This document shows, in pieces, positions 9,906 to 21,279 of a stretch of DNA of 64,000 nucleotides. The stretch is from NCBI RefSeq assembly GCF_019112545.1, contig NW_025064917.1, positions 14,599-78,598 of the forward strand, in the 5' to 3' direction. Position 1 is the first letter of the stretch. Every line of letters starts with the position of its first letter. The notes under the pieces are model-generated. The model was not told where the DNA came from. It was given only the letters and a program-made list of their open reading frames with translations, and did no database searches. The stretch comes from Guyanagaster necrorhizus. Taxonomy: Eukaryota > Basidiomycota > Agaricomycetes > Agaricales > Physalacriaceae. Both the position numbers and the translations under genes were made by a program.

Positions 9906-12900
9906 TTAGGAATGGGATGTTTGAATGACCTTGAATAAGGGTTCTAGTTTGCCTGAGTATTGATGGTGGAAGTCTTTAATGAATTTATTGGCAGAGAACT
10001 CAGAGACTGGTAACCAAGCAAATTCTTCATTGGTATCTTTATAGTATAGCCACTGGATCTTGTACAGCAGTGGGCAGTGGAACCAGCAGTCCAGTTTAGA
10101 GTCAAGGATTTGGGCTATTTCAAAATGTTCTTCTCTGTTGACTTCAACTGGAGGTGGCAGTGGTTGGATTCAGTTAGGAATGGTGTTTTCTTCTACAGGT
10201 TCTAATTGTGACATATAGAAGACTGGGTGAATAGACTGGAGATCTGGCAAAAGCCTCAGCATGAAAGAGTGGAAACCTGGTTGGACTATGATTTCAAAAG
10301 GGCTGAGGTATTTCTCCAAGAATTTTTTGGTCAGACAGGTGGTTTTGATATGTTTGAAATTGAGGTAGACCTTATTTCTCACTGTGAATAGGGGCACTGG
10401 AATCTGATGCTTGTCTGCTTGGATCTTGTAGCTAGTCTGAGCCTTAGAGATTTTGTCTTTTAATATTTGATGGAGTTCATCAAGATCAACTGCAAAGTCT
10501 TAAGCCTGAGTGAAGGCAATGTCCCTTTCAGAGTGAATGGTGATGTTAGAGTGGTAGCCCTTGTTGGCAAAAAATAGAAAAATTCCAGTGGATGCATTAG
10601 AGGCATTGTTGTATATAAACTTAGCAATGGGTAGAAGAGTGTCTCAGTTGTCCTGTTGGTAGGAGCAGTAGATGCAGATGTACTGTTCCAGAGTTTGGTT
10701 TGCCTGTTCAGTTTGTCTGTCAGCCTGTTACGCGCATGCTGCCGGCCTCCGTGTCACCTCAACCAACCGCGAATCCAATCACACCACCCACCGGACTCCG
10801 ACCGCTTCCCATTACCTACTAATTTCATTTCACCAGTATCATTTCACATCCGTATTTCACATTGTAATACCTAGACCCCGAACTCGGTAACGAATACCCA
10901 CACCGGAACCCAATGGAACCCGACTCGGAATTAGCTACTATTAGTATATAAAGCCATGTACATCACCGTAACTACTCAGTTCGAATATCAACTTGGATAA
11001 GCCATCTACACTTCGTACTCACTCCTCCCTATCTCATCCGTCGGATTCCGCTCCGAAGGATACTCCTGTTCACTCCTCTGACAGAACTCCGTTCTGTCCA
11101 TCCAGATCCTTGGGCCCCGACTCAAGGGTGACGTTGCCAATAGCTTCGTCAACGCCCACGCACTCCGCCGGACTCCGCGCGTGCACTCAAGCCCACTCGA
11201 TTGGCACGTTCCTAACACAGCCTCCAGATGGTAACCAGAAGTAAGATGGAGTTCCATGTCAAGAGCTATGGCTAAGGTGCAAGTAAATTAGAAAACAAAT
11301 TTGGAGCCACAATCCAAGATGATGTGACTGAGTACTCTATGTTTGGAGAACACATGGATAAGAAAAAGTTGGGTGAGCTCTGCAGAGTTAATGGTGTCAT
11401 AAGTGGGGATGAAGATGGCTTGCTTGCTAGCTTGGTCTATGACTACTAAGATGGCAGTAAATCCATTGGAGTCCAGTAGTTGTTCAATGAAATCCATGGA
11501 AATGGAATCTCATAGCCATTCAGAGACTGATAGAGGTTTGAGTAACCCATAGGAGCAGTATCTAGGTGCCTTGTTGCATCCACCAACTGTGCAGAACTTA
11601 ATATAGTGTCAAATATATTTGTGCATCTTTGGCCAGATATAATTCCACCAAATGAGCTCTAATACCCAGTTTTGACCAAAATGGCCTGCCAAGATGTGGT
11701 CATAATTGTTCTGTAGTATATGGAGATAGAGATCTTCAGACTCCAGAATATAGATGTGGCCTTCAAAGTGGAGGATGTCTGATTCATCAATGGACCACTG
11801 AGAGAGAGAGAATTCTGAAGTGGTCTTAGCCTAGCAGAGGCCATTAGAGGATTTAGGGTCAGAAGATTGTGCTTGTTTGATATCAGTGTGGAGCTTATCA
11901 ATGTCCATGATGGCACTGGCTCAGAGAGTAGGGTCTTCAAGGTAGGTTGTATGGAGTGATACAGAAAGTTGTTCTTAGGTGAACACTGGTTGGAAATTGT
12001 GGGGATTGACTTGAGCATATTGGCTATCCCTCTCTTTAGAGTAGACATCCTATCATCTAGTAAGTGCATCTGGTTTCCCACCAAGTTTTCCAGATCAGAA
12101 CCAAATTACTAGATTGAACTGAGATAAGTATTCAGACTAGCAGACTTGTCAGCAGGTTAGAATCTTGGTGGCAAAGTATTTGAGGTTCTTATGGTCTGTT
12201 ATAATATTGATGGAGTCCACAGAGCCTTCAAGGTAGTGCTGCCAATGTTTAAAAGCTTCAAAAATGGCCAGGAGCTCCTTGTCATGAGTGTCATAGTTGA
12301 GTTTGGCATTGTAAAGACTCCAGGAGCAGAATGCAATTGAGTGAATTTCACCATCTTTGAGATAGATGGAGAGGATAGCTGCAATGGCATAATTGGAGGT
12401 GTCAGTTTCTACCACTATCTTTCAATTGGAAACCTAATGAGTAAGGATGGGAGCATGTGTAAAGGCCTGTTTTAAATCATTGAAGGCAGCCAAGTATTTG
12501 TCATCAAATTTTCATGGAGTTCTCTTATGGGTGAGCCATGTAAGAGGGGTGATGATGTTGCTATATCTGTGTATGAAGTGACAGTAGAAGTTGGCAAAGC
12601 CAAGAAAGGATTGAATGTCCTTGATTTTTCATGGCACTGGCCAGTTAATAATGGCCTTGACTTTTTCTTTAGACATATGAAGTCCTTCAGATGATAGGAT
12701 ATAGTCTAGGTACTCCACAGAGTCCTGGTTGAATTTGCATTTGGAACCTTTGCAGTAGAGTCTATTAGCTCTAAGCCTGTGTAGAACCTCATAAACATGT
12801 TTCTGGTGATCTTCCAGGTTGTTGGAATATATGAGGATGTTGTTGAGGTAGACTACTACTGATATGTTGAGCATGTCAGAGAATATATTATTCAAAAATT

Positions 12901-14290
12901 GTTGGAATGCTGCTGAAGCATTTGTGAGGCCAAAAGGCATGACATGCCATTCAAAGAAACTATAATGGGTTCAGAAGGCTGTTTTCCATTCATTCCCCTT
13001 AGCTATGTGAACAAGATAGTAGGCATGCTAAAGGTTGAGCTTGATGTAGATGTGCACAGAGTGGGCAGAGTTGAGGAGATCAGAAATGGGAGGAAGAGGG
13101 TAGTGATCTTTCTTAGAGATTTTGTTTAGGCCACAGTAGTCAATGCAAAGTCAGAGTTCACTGGTCTTCTTCTTGACAAATAGAACTAGAGCCCTATGCA
13201 GAGAGCAGGACAGAGTAATGAACCCATTGCACAGATTATCATCAATAAACTCTTGTAGAGCCTTGAGTTCAGATTCTGAGAGAGAATAAATAGGTCCAAG
13301 CAGTAGAGATGTTTCTTCCTCAAGGTTAATTTTGAGATCATATAGCCTGTGTTCAGATAGCTTTTTGGAGAGGGTATTGCTGAAGACATCTGCAAAATCA
13401 TGGTACTCTACTGACACTGATGAAAGATCTGCTGGTTCTGTAGATGCAGCTTTGGCTCCAATATTAGGCAAGGAAGGCTGCAGTGTGAACTGCTGAATGC
13501 TTTCTTCTGCACTGGCTCAGACAAATATGGCAGCAGATATGATGGAGATCTTTGGATGTGCTTTCATAGTAAAAGACTCTGAGGGAGGATAGAAATAGAT
13601 GGATTCATATGAGAATGGAGTCCACTGGCTATCTGGAGTGGATTTAGAATGAGGTGAAGCCCTGAAAGTTGGACTGATAGAGTCCAGTGGGCATGAAAGT
13701 CCCAGAATTGAGCTAGAAGGCTCAGAGAGGGCTGGACTGTTGTCTTGTGGGCATGGAAGTCTCTGGAATGCAGTGGAGGCCATGGAATTGGTTGGAGTGA
13801 GATCCTGGTAGCTTGAGTGAAAAATGATACTGTTCTCAGTCCAGTCAATCAGTGGATTGTAGCAGGAGAGCCAGTTGTATCCTAGAATAAGATTGCAAGA
13901 TGAATCTAGAGGAGTGACATAGAAGTCAATGGAAAAGATATCTCCAGATGGAAAACAGATGGGAATAGTTGCAATTTGAGATATATGGCTCTCAATGGAG
14001 CCATCAAATAATCAAAGTTGCACACTAGGGATGGTTTTAATGGGAATTTCATTGGCAGCTACATACTTAGTGTCAACAAAGCAGTGGCTAGAGCCAGAAT
14101 CAATAAGGGCAAGAACATGCAGAATGATATAAGTTGGGGAACCATTGGATTCTGTAGTAGTCAGTAATTCTGCTGAGAGAGGAATGTGGAAGGAGTGATT
14201 GGAAAGAGATGTTGCATTGAGAGTAATGACCTCTGATGTGCAAATAGAGTCAATGCAACCCTGAACTCATATAGAGAGAACAGGGTTGCT
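9906..14290 (-). pseudogene. Pol of E1 (protease, RT, RNase H, integrase, chromodomain), decayed
   Basis: Read on the minus strand, it matches E2 pol throughout. The protease part lies around 14,100. RT contains FGLTNASAAFQQF and the catalytic box reads YLNN instead of YLDD near 12,840, so both aspartates are lost. RNase H has VVETDTSNYAIAA near 12,400. Integrase lies around 11,300-11,700, and a chromodomain ends before the stop at 9,908-9,906. A family-E solo LTR interrupts it at 10,726-11,217. Many TGA, TAG and TAA codons and some frame changes make it non-coding. Where E2 has a TGA at 52,340, E1 still has TGG. Confidence 0.8.
10726..11217 (+). mobile_element. Young solo LTR of family E
   Basis: 492 bp from TGTTACGCGCATGC to GGCACGTTCCTAACA, flanked by CAGCC at 10,721-10,725 and 11,218-11,222. 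It lies opposite to E1 and inside E1 pol. It is full of CpG, while E1 on both sides has almost none, so it arrived after most CpG loss in E1. It closely resembles both E2 LTRs and keeps CpG at places where they differ, so it is a good proxy for the ancestral LTR. It probably formed by LTR-LTR recombination. Confidence 0.88.
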
Positions 14291-14292
14291 TC

Positions 14293-15723
14293 CTAGTTTT
14301 CTGACTCCATTGAGGCTGATTTTATGAGAGCAGTGTCGACTTCAGCTGCATGACCCTTGGCAGAGGCTGCTGCCTTCCACTTGTTGCAGTCCTTGGTCTT
14401 GTATTTGGCTTCACAGAACATGCACAGGTTGTTCTGGTGCTAGCAGTCTTTTTTTTTCTGAGTAAAACAGCTATCTTTGCCTAGCTTATCAGCATAGGGT
14501 TTAGGGGTGGTAGATTTTAGTGTGGAGCTGGAGTCTGAGGAAGAAGTGTTGGATCTCTTGGATTTGGGGTTGGGGGATTTATTGTCTCAGTTTTCATGGG
14601 CAATTTCAGTCTTCTGGGTCCAATAGTGAGCATCAAGTTCTTGGGCAAGGAAGTACATATCATGAAGGTTGTTTGGCTTTCCATAGTGTGCCATGTCATC
14701 CTTAATATAGGTGCAGAGGCCATGGTAAAAGGCATGGCAGAGGGAGTTATCTCCATACCCAATTTGTGAGGCATACTGGTTGAATTGGACTATATACTTC
14801 ATGATCTGGTCTCTATCACACATTCAAAGGTGTTCTAATGCATCTTTGGCATCTCCAATAGCATCAAAGAGGCTGAAGTTGCTATAAAGCTCATCTAAAA
14901 AAGCTGTGTAGGAGAATTGCCAGGCTGGTGGATTCTGCAGATTGGAGTTAAGAATGTCTGATTTAAACCAGTTGAGTGTGGTGCTGGCCAGAAATGAAAT
15001 AGCATAGTTAACCTTGTTAGCATCTGTTGCAAACATGGTAGGTCTGTTGTTGAAGTTCAACTGAAGGGAGACAATGAAAGCCTTTAGTTTGTGAGAGTCA
15101 GAACCATCAAATGGTTCTAGTTCCTTGACTTTGATATGGATAGTGGCTGATTTAGAGTTGTTGAGAGAAGCAGAGACTCCTTGTAACAGATTCATGAATT
15201 CTAGGAACATGTCCTGCTGGTTTGGATTGTTACTTCCTATAGGGCCATCAGAGCTGCCTAGGTCATTGGGTCCTCCTGGTTCACCTGGTCCACCTGGAAA
15301 AGAGTTTGGTGGATTACCATCTGGTTTCCATCAGATGGGAGTATGAGTAGGAGTGTCTTCATTTCTGCCCTCTGAGTCTGGGCTGTCTGAATTCTCATGC
15401 ATGTTGCTCAAAAATAAGAGGTCTATTGGAGGGTCAGTTTGGGCATCATACATCAGGCTGGCCTGTCAGGCTCTGTTGGTTGGGATGCTGGTAGCATCAA
15501 AAGGGTTAGAGGAATTGTCATAATTAGGTTGGCAGGCAGTGAAGCTAGAGTGATTGTAAGTTTCCCTACAGGAAGATTGTCCTCTACTGGAGGCTGATCC
15601 AAAAAGGTCTGATTGTTCCTTTGAGGCAGAGGCCAGAATGTCTTCCATGGAAAACATGTTTGGATGGGTAAGCTGGGTTTGTTTGGGATCAGTTTCTGTG
15701 GATTGGATAAATGTGGTGGACAT
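14293..15723 (-). pseudogene. Gag of E1, decayed
   Basis: Starts at the ATG read down from 15,723 (MSTTFIQSTETDP) and ends with TAG at 14,295-14,293, giving the same extent as E2 gag. Recognisable parts are MFLEFMNLLQGVSASLNN, a capsid-like region (NWFKSDILN, LDELYSNFSLFDA) and a zinc-knuckle remnant CMFCEAKYKTKDC whose histidine is now Tyr. Internal stops are present, for example near 15,466 and 14,824. Confidence 0.78.
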
Positions 15724-15762
15724 GATAAAATTTTTGACTCAAGGGTTTGAGTTTGAATATAC

Positions 15763-16258
15763 TGTTAGGAACATGCCAATCAAGTGGGCTTGAGTGCATG
15801 CATGGAGACTGGCAGAGTGCATGGGTGTTAATGAAGCTATTGGCAATGTTCCCCTTGAGTCAGACCCAAGGATTTGGATGGACAGAACAGAGTTCTGTCA
15901 GTGGAGTGAAGGATATCCTTCAGAGCAGAGTCCATCAGATAAGATAGAGAGGAGTTGAAATGAGCACAAAGTGTGAATGGCTATCCAAGTTGATATTTGA
16001 ACTGAGTAGTTACAATGGTTATACATGGCTTTATATACTAATAGTAGCTAATTCCGAGTTGGGTTCCATTGGGTTCTGATATCAATATTCACTACTGAGT
16101 TTGAGGTCTAGATATTACAATGTGAAATACAGATGTGAAATGATAATAGTGAAAATGAAATTAATAGGTAATGGGGAGCAGCTAGAGTCCAGTGGGTTTC
16201 TGTGATTGTATTTGTAGCTGGTTGAGATGACATGGAGGCCAGTGGCATGCATGTAACA
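15763..16258 (-). repeat. 5' LTR of E1
   Basis: 496 bp, TGTTAGGAAC to CATGTAACA in plus-strand sense. Next to it (15,750-15,762), in element sense, is the decayed self-primer site ATATTCAAACT, whose ancestral TTCGAA core has lost its CpG. The adjacent GACAC duplicate follows at 16,259. Confidence 0.8.
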
Positions 16259-16263
16259 GACAC

Positions 16264-18910
16264 ATTATGGATCACAAGAGTATTTGAATGGATTCTGTGA
16301 AGGTCAATTTTATAGCCACATAGAAGGTCTCAACTAATTGAGACCTCTTGCATGCCTTCCTAGAGTCTATAGAATACCTTGCTGATCACATGGTGGATGT
16401 GTGGATACCCATGAGAGTATTACATGGGCTAACTGGGAATACAGTGTCTTTTCACTGGACTGTGACTCATCAGCATGCATTTGATGAAGTCAAGAAATAC
16501 ATACAGGTTTTTCATGATTATCATCAGATACCACTCAACTACAATAAGGATGCTCCTACTATCAATCTGATAACAGATGCAAGCACTACTGGCATTGCAG
16601 GTGTTGTAAGCCAAGGAGATGACTGGTGAACAGCAAGCATAGCTGCCTTTTTCTCAGCAAAGTTGAAGCTGACACAATAAAACTATCCTGTACATAAGCT
16701 GGAAATGTTTTCAGGCATAGAAACTATGAGATGCTACTGAGATATCCTGTTAGAATACCACTTCAAGTGGTATACAGACTATAAGAGCCTTATCCACCTC
16801 TTGCATCAGAAGAATCTGTCTGGCTGACAGGCTTGCTGGATAGAGCTCATCTCTGACTATGATTTTGAAATACTCTATATACCTGGAGTTGAGAATGTTC
16901 TAAGTGATGCACTATCCCACTTGTACTCTAATGATAGTGCTGGTACTATATGTGCAGCATCAGAATTTGCTATTCATGATAAAGATCATCCACCTACAAA
17001 AGATGATAAGGACTTGGCTGCTTTTCTTATGGTTGGACTTGAGGCAAATGTGATACAGGTCACCACAGCTGCAAATGACTCTTGTTCTAATCTGCCTCAC
17101 AAACCTTGCAAAAATGAGTCAGCCATAGCATTTGTAAGATATATAGCTGGGAAGGTTCATATTCTTGGTTCATGGGATGGCCATAGCCCTGCTGCACCCA
17201 GTAACATTGATGAGATGGGTGGCACAGCAATGATAGACAGGAATGCTGCATCTGGCCTGCCTACTCACAATGATGAAATCAATCTCATGAGAACAAATGC
17301 TCAATCCAACCTTGCAGCAGCACCTGACTCTCACACTCTGATGCTGAGTGAGGCAGCTCTTGGCAAGATGCTGGACTCATCCTTAGTTGCTCTCCAACAA
17401 ATTCTATGCTATAATACATATATCTAATAGTGATAACTCCATGCTGTCTAAGATTGTCTCCTCTCTGAGTAAGTTCAAGAACTTCTCTCTCAGGCATAGA
17501 ATCTTGTTCTTGTGATCTGGAGGGCAAGACTTGCTTTGTATCCCTCAGAAAGCTGAAATAAATGGCAGGACAATTAGAGAACTGGTGATCAGTGAAGGTC
17601 ACTCTCTGTTGGCACACTTGAGTGCCAATAAAACTATAGCTTACCTCTCTGATCATGTCTAGTGGAAGATGTTAGTAGCAGATGTTCATGACTTCTGCAC
17701 ATCTTGCAAGACCTGCAAATAGTCAAAGCCACCCAATCAATGTCTCTTTGGTCATCTGAACCTATTACAGATACTCAGTCAACCTTGGCAGACAATTGGT
17801 GTTGACTTCATGAGCCCTCTCCCTGATTCATCTAATAGAGATAGTGTCTTTAACTCTATAACTGTTATAATTGATATTCTTTCATTGATGATCCACCTTG
17901 TATCTAGCTGGACAGACTACACAACACCCCAAGTGGCTGAACTAATGTTCAACAATGTGTTCAAGCTTCATGGATTGCCTGAACATATCATTTCTGACTA
18001 TGATGTTCTCTTTACAAACAATTTTTGGATCTCACTCCACAGGCTTATGGGTGTAAGCTTGAAAATGTCAAGCTCTTACCATTCTCAGACTGATGGCTCT
18101 ATGAAATGTGCCAACTGAACCATGATACAAATGATTCAGTCATGCATATTGCTAGACCAGAAAGATTGGGTGCTACACCTGCCTGGCATTGAGTTTGCCA
18201 TTAACTCATTAAGCTCTGAATTAACAGGGTTTGCACCTTTCTTTGTCAACTATGGCCAAGTGCCCTGCACATTTGTATAGTCTGCTCTGTCAAATGATGT
18301 GTATCCTGGTGTTCATAAATTTGCCCTATGGATAAAGCATACTGTTCTTGCTGCTCATGTCAAACAGACTTGGGATGCAAATTGTTGCCACCACCCTTCT
18401 CCATTCACTGCAGGAGATTTGGCCTACATCTCAACATGGAATTTGACATTGCCAAAGGGTCTGGCCTGTAAGTTAGCACCTAAATTCATTGGCCTTTATC
18501 AGCTGCTGTCAGATTTTGACAACAACTCCTTTGAGGTTGATCTACCTCCTGAAATAAAGCATTGTGGTGTCCACTCAGTCTTTCATTCATCACTGCTATG
18601 CATCCATATACTGAATAATGACATGCTATTCTCTGGTTATGCTGATATGACAATTGGCCTGGCTAAGGATGATAATGCTGTAGAGTAGCAATTGAACTGC
18701 TTTTTAGCTCACAAGGGCAGAGAGGAACAGAGCCTCTTTCAGGCTGAATAGTCATCTGGTGATATCATCTGGCTGTCTGTTGCTGAAGCTGAGAAATTCT
18801 CTTGCTTTCAGGATTACTTTGATATCCTAGAGGTTCATGACATTACAGAACTTCTATTTTTGACTCAGGAGCCAACAGAGGCACTTCTGAACATGGTTCA
18901 TATATCTTGA
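16264..18910 (+). pseudogene. Pol of element A: RT end, RNase H, integrase, chromodomain-like tail
   Basis: Continues the RT frame broken at 7,633. The connection/RNase H part has INLITDASTTGIAG near 16,570 and YIPGVENVLSDALSH near 16,880-16,920. The integrase zinc module shows a degraded H-x3-H (GHSLLAH) with CTSCKTC near 17,690. The core has GVDFMSPLPDS, then SDYDVLFTN where the second catalytic Asp is expected, then SQTDGSMKCAN, where the catalytic Glu has become Lys. A chromodomain-like tail (GDIIWLSVAEAEKF) lies near 18,760. Stops are scattered, mostly TGA and TAG. It encoded the polymerase and integration enzymes of element A and is inactive. Confidence 0.72.
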
Positions 18911-18955
18911 GATAATATAAAAGGGAGAAACACACTAGCCTCTCACCAGATAACT

Positions 18956-19829
18956 ATGCCCCTTGCTGTTCCAGGTTTCTCTTCAAAAAATCTGGACCTT
19001 CTTATCTTTTTGAATACTGATAGGACTTGCATTATACCTCATGCTCTGATCCTCATGTACTTGTGCTATGATAGGTATCTTTATAGCCATGAATGTGAGG
19101 CTGATTGTGTGAAGCCTATCAGATATGAACACTTCTATGTACATTGGAATTCCTGCCCCACAATAACATGTTTCCTTGCATTTGAAGAGGAGGATGGTAC
19201 AGTAGTTATCTGGAGTGATGAGAGCCCTACTATAGATGACTTTCTTTCCCCCCTCCCCCCCTTTGAAGAAGCACCCTGCTGGAAGAGACATCATGCCAAG
19301 AGTGTTTAAAACCCCCAGACATAAAGAGATTGCACTGGAGGCTGTCTTCAGTCAAGTGGCTTCTGCTCAGAAGCATGCACCTCACCAAAAAGTATCTTGT
19401 CAACCTCAGGCTGGCTGGCAATGTTACTTCAGGAGTGGCTCATAGGCCTCTACACCTGGTGGTGAGATGATGGTCCATGAGGATCCTCCTGCATCTGTAT
19501 TCACTCCAGCATTGAATTCCTTGGCTGCAAGTATGGTCTCTCCACCCACTGAATGTCTCAGGACTCCAGTCTTCATGCTGACTGCATCTTCTTCCACTGA
19601 AGAACTAGCTGCCCTATTTGTTTTTGATCTCAAGCCCACCATCAGGACTATGGTAACCCTAAAGAATACACCTACTGCTGCAGCCCCTCTGTCTGAACAG
19701 GATGTCACAATGGATGAATACACTGCACTATCTGAGATGGAATCAGACACAGATAACCTGTTCAACTTCAGGGATGTCAATCTCTCAGATGTGGAAATTG
19801 GCTCAACTGCCAATTTCATCTCTATCTAG
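18956..19829 (+). pseudogene. Accessory ORF downstream of integrase in element A, unknown function
   Basis: An ATG at 18,956 opens 117 codons (MPLAVPGFSSKNLDL ...). At about 19,248-19,262 a run of C and T residues lies where the readable frame changes. A second frame then runs from about 19,262 to 19,829 with one TAG at 19,443. Together they would make one protein of about 290 residues with an acidic C-terminal part (EYTALSEMESDTDN). No domain is recognised. It follows the chromodomain tail by about 50 bp and precedes the 3' LTR, so it could be an env-position or other accessory gene. That it stays so open in a strongly decayed element is notable, but chance cannot be excluded. Confidence 0.42.
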
Positions 19830-19866
19830 CTTCAGATGCTTGCTGTGCATAGTGCTGGAGGGCATA

Positions 19867-19911
19867 TGTAACACATCAAATGACATTGACCCTTTTACCA
19901 CTTCTAACTCT
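19867..19911 (+). repeat. Truncated 3' LTR of element A
   Basis: TGTAACACATCAAATGACAT and the next 25 bp match the first 45 bp of the 5' LTR at 5,980. The three CpGs in ATCGAACGACGTCGACC have all become CpA or TpG here. After 19,911 the sequence switches to a family-E LTR. Confidence 0.7.
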
Positions 19912-20278
19912 ACTATCTACTAATTTCATTTTACTTTTATTATTTTACATTCATATTTCACATTATAGTATCTAGACTCTGACTTGTAATTAACTACTAT
20001 TAGTATATAAATCATATACAATTATTTTAAATACTCAGTTTGAATATCAACTTGGATAGCTATTTATATTTCATAACCATGTCAGCTTCTCACTCTCATC
20101 TGCTGGATTCTGCTCTAAAAGACATCCCTCTTCATCTCTCTGATGGACTTCATTCTGTCAAATCCAAATTCTTGGATCTCAACTCAAAGGTAACATTGCC
20201 AATAGCTTCATTGATGCTTACGCACTCTGCTGGTCTCTATATATGCACTCAGCTCAGTCATTTGGCATATTTCTAACA
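19912..20278 (+). repeat. Old family-E LTR, 5'-truncated
   Basis: Begins at CTACTAATTTCATTTTAC, which matches family-E LTRs from about base 85, and ends TTTCTAACA at 20,278. It includes TAGTATATAA and AGTTTGAATATCAACTTGG. CpG is fully lost, so it is far older than the copies at 10,726 and 47,943. Confidence 0.7.
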
Positions 20279-21279
20279 GTGAGTTCTATGAGTTCAGTGA
20301 GAGGCTAAGGGTGGAAGGTCACTGTTGTCATCAGAGATGATGATGAGGCTGCTGGCATGTTCAAAAGAGCTGCTGCTCATATGTAGATCTAGAGAGCTTG
20401 CAAGATAGCTTTGTTCAGCCAGTTCTGGTCATCAGTTGTTGGGGCCTTTGATGGAAACCTTGACTGTTAGTGCTTCTTTGCCATACTCTCTTCAAAGGAT
20501 ATTTTCTCTCTCAGCACCAATGTCTATAGTACTAACTTCTGGATTGCTTTCAGAAAGTTAGATTTTCTGCTGATTTGAGAGGTAGGTCTCTTTGACCTAG
20601 CAGAGAAGATGGATTGTGAGTCTAGATGCCTCAAACTTATATCTGCTGATAATTCTGTAATAGCAAGGACAAGAGTGGATCTGAGAGAGTCAAGTGTTCT
20701 AGTGGTAGGAATTCCAATGATCTAATAGTCAATGATACCAGTTGTATATCTCTCATCTGTAGATATAGGAGATGTAAAGAAACAGCAGAGTTACTATCAA
20801 AACAGAGATGAAAACTATAATTGTGAAGTAAAGAGCAAATTACATATAGTACTCTCAGTGTTTAGCTAAGAAAAAGACAGGTCAAGCTTTGAGCTAATTG
20901 TTAGACTCAAGCATCATATGAGTGTGATATTCAAGATATTGCAAGCAGCTCAAAAGTAGATAGTATAGAATAAATTTTAGCTTGAAGCTGGGTCTACTAC
21001 AGTGAGAACTATGCTACTTATATACAATTCTGAGTATGATAAATATAGTCCTACTTATTATGTCTGTCTGTGGTCTATAACTAAGAAGCATGTGATGCAT
21101 GTGTGAAACAATTAAATACTAAAATATTAGTCACAAGCTATAATATAATGGCATAAGTCATCTCATATAGTTGTGGTTATCAGTCCAGCAGATAGAGATA
21201 AGTGTACATAATTAGATAGGTGCTTGATAAGATAAGATAAGCAGAAAAAATCATAACAGATTGAGGCTGTAAGCATAAT
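20279..21279. other. Decayed AT-rich DNA, no assignable gene
   Basis: No long open frame on either strand and no LTR ends that I can place. By position it could be the lost RT end of the minus-strand Copia remnant to the right, but I see no RT motif that proves it. Confidence 0.35.

Larger units (their letters stand above)
7634..16258 (-). mobile_element. E1: old Tf1/sushi-type Gypsy chromovirus, minus strand
   Basis: Bounded by two 496-bp LTRs (the first counted without its own insertion) and flanked by GACAC at 7,629-7,633 and 16,259-16,263. On the minus strand it reads gag (15,723-14,293) and pol (14,290-9,906); a plus-strand antisense gene lies at 8,482-9,727. Almost every CpG has become TpG or CpA, and all frames carry many stops. 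Solo LTRs of a different family (7,862) and of its own family (10,726) are inserted in it. It shares its layout with E2 but is clearly older. Confidence 0.85.
5980..19911 (+). mobile_element. Element A: internally deleted Gypsy-type LTR retrotransposon, split by E1
   Basis: The 5' LTR starts TGTAACACATCGAACGACG at 5,980, and the same sequence in CpG-depleted form (TGTAACACATCAAATGAC) returns at 19,867. Between them lie gag, the C-terminal end of RT, RNase H, integrase, a chromodomain-like tail and an accessory ORF, all on the plus strand. Protease and most of RT are missing, so it could not move by itself. E1 is inserted at 7,633/16,259 with duplication of GACAC. The 3' LTR is truncated after about 45 bp, where an old family-E LTR fragment begins, so no target duplication for A can be confirmed. 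Confidence 0.75.

Noticed and set aside
10993..11244. Open frame inside family-E LTRs (also at 48,210-48,458 and 55,621-55,845)
   Set aside because: It starts with TTG, lies wholly in the R-U5 part of the LTR and is open simply because the LTRs are similar. No ATG and no protein motif.
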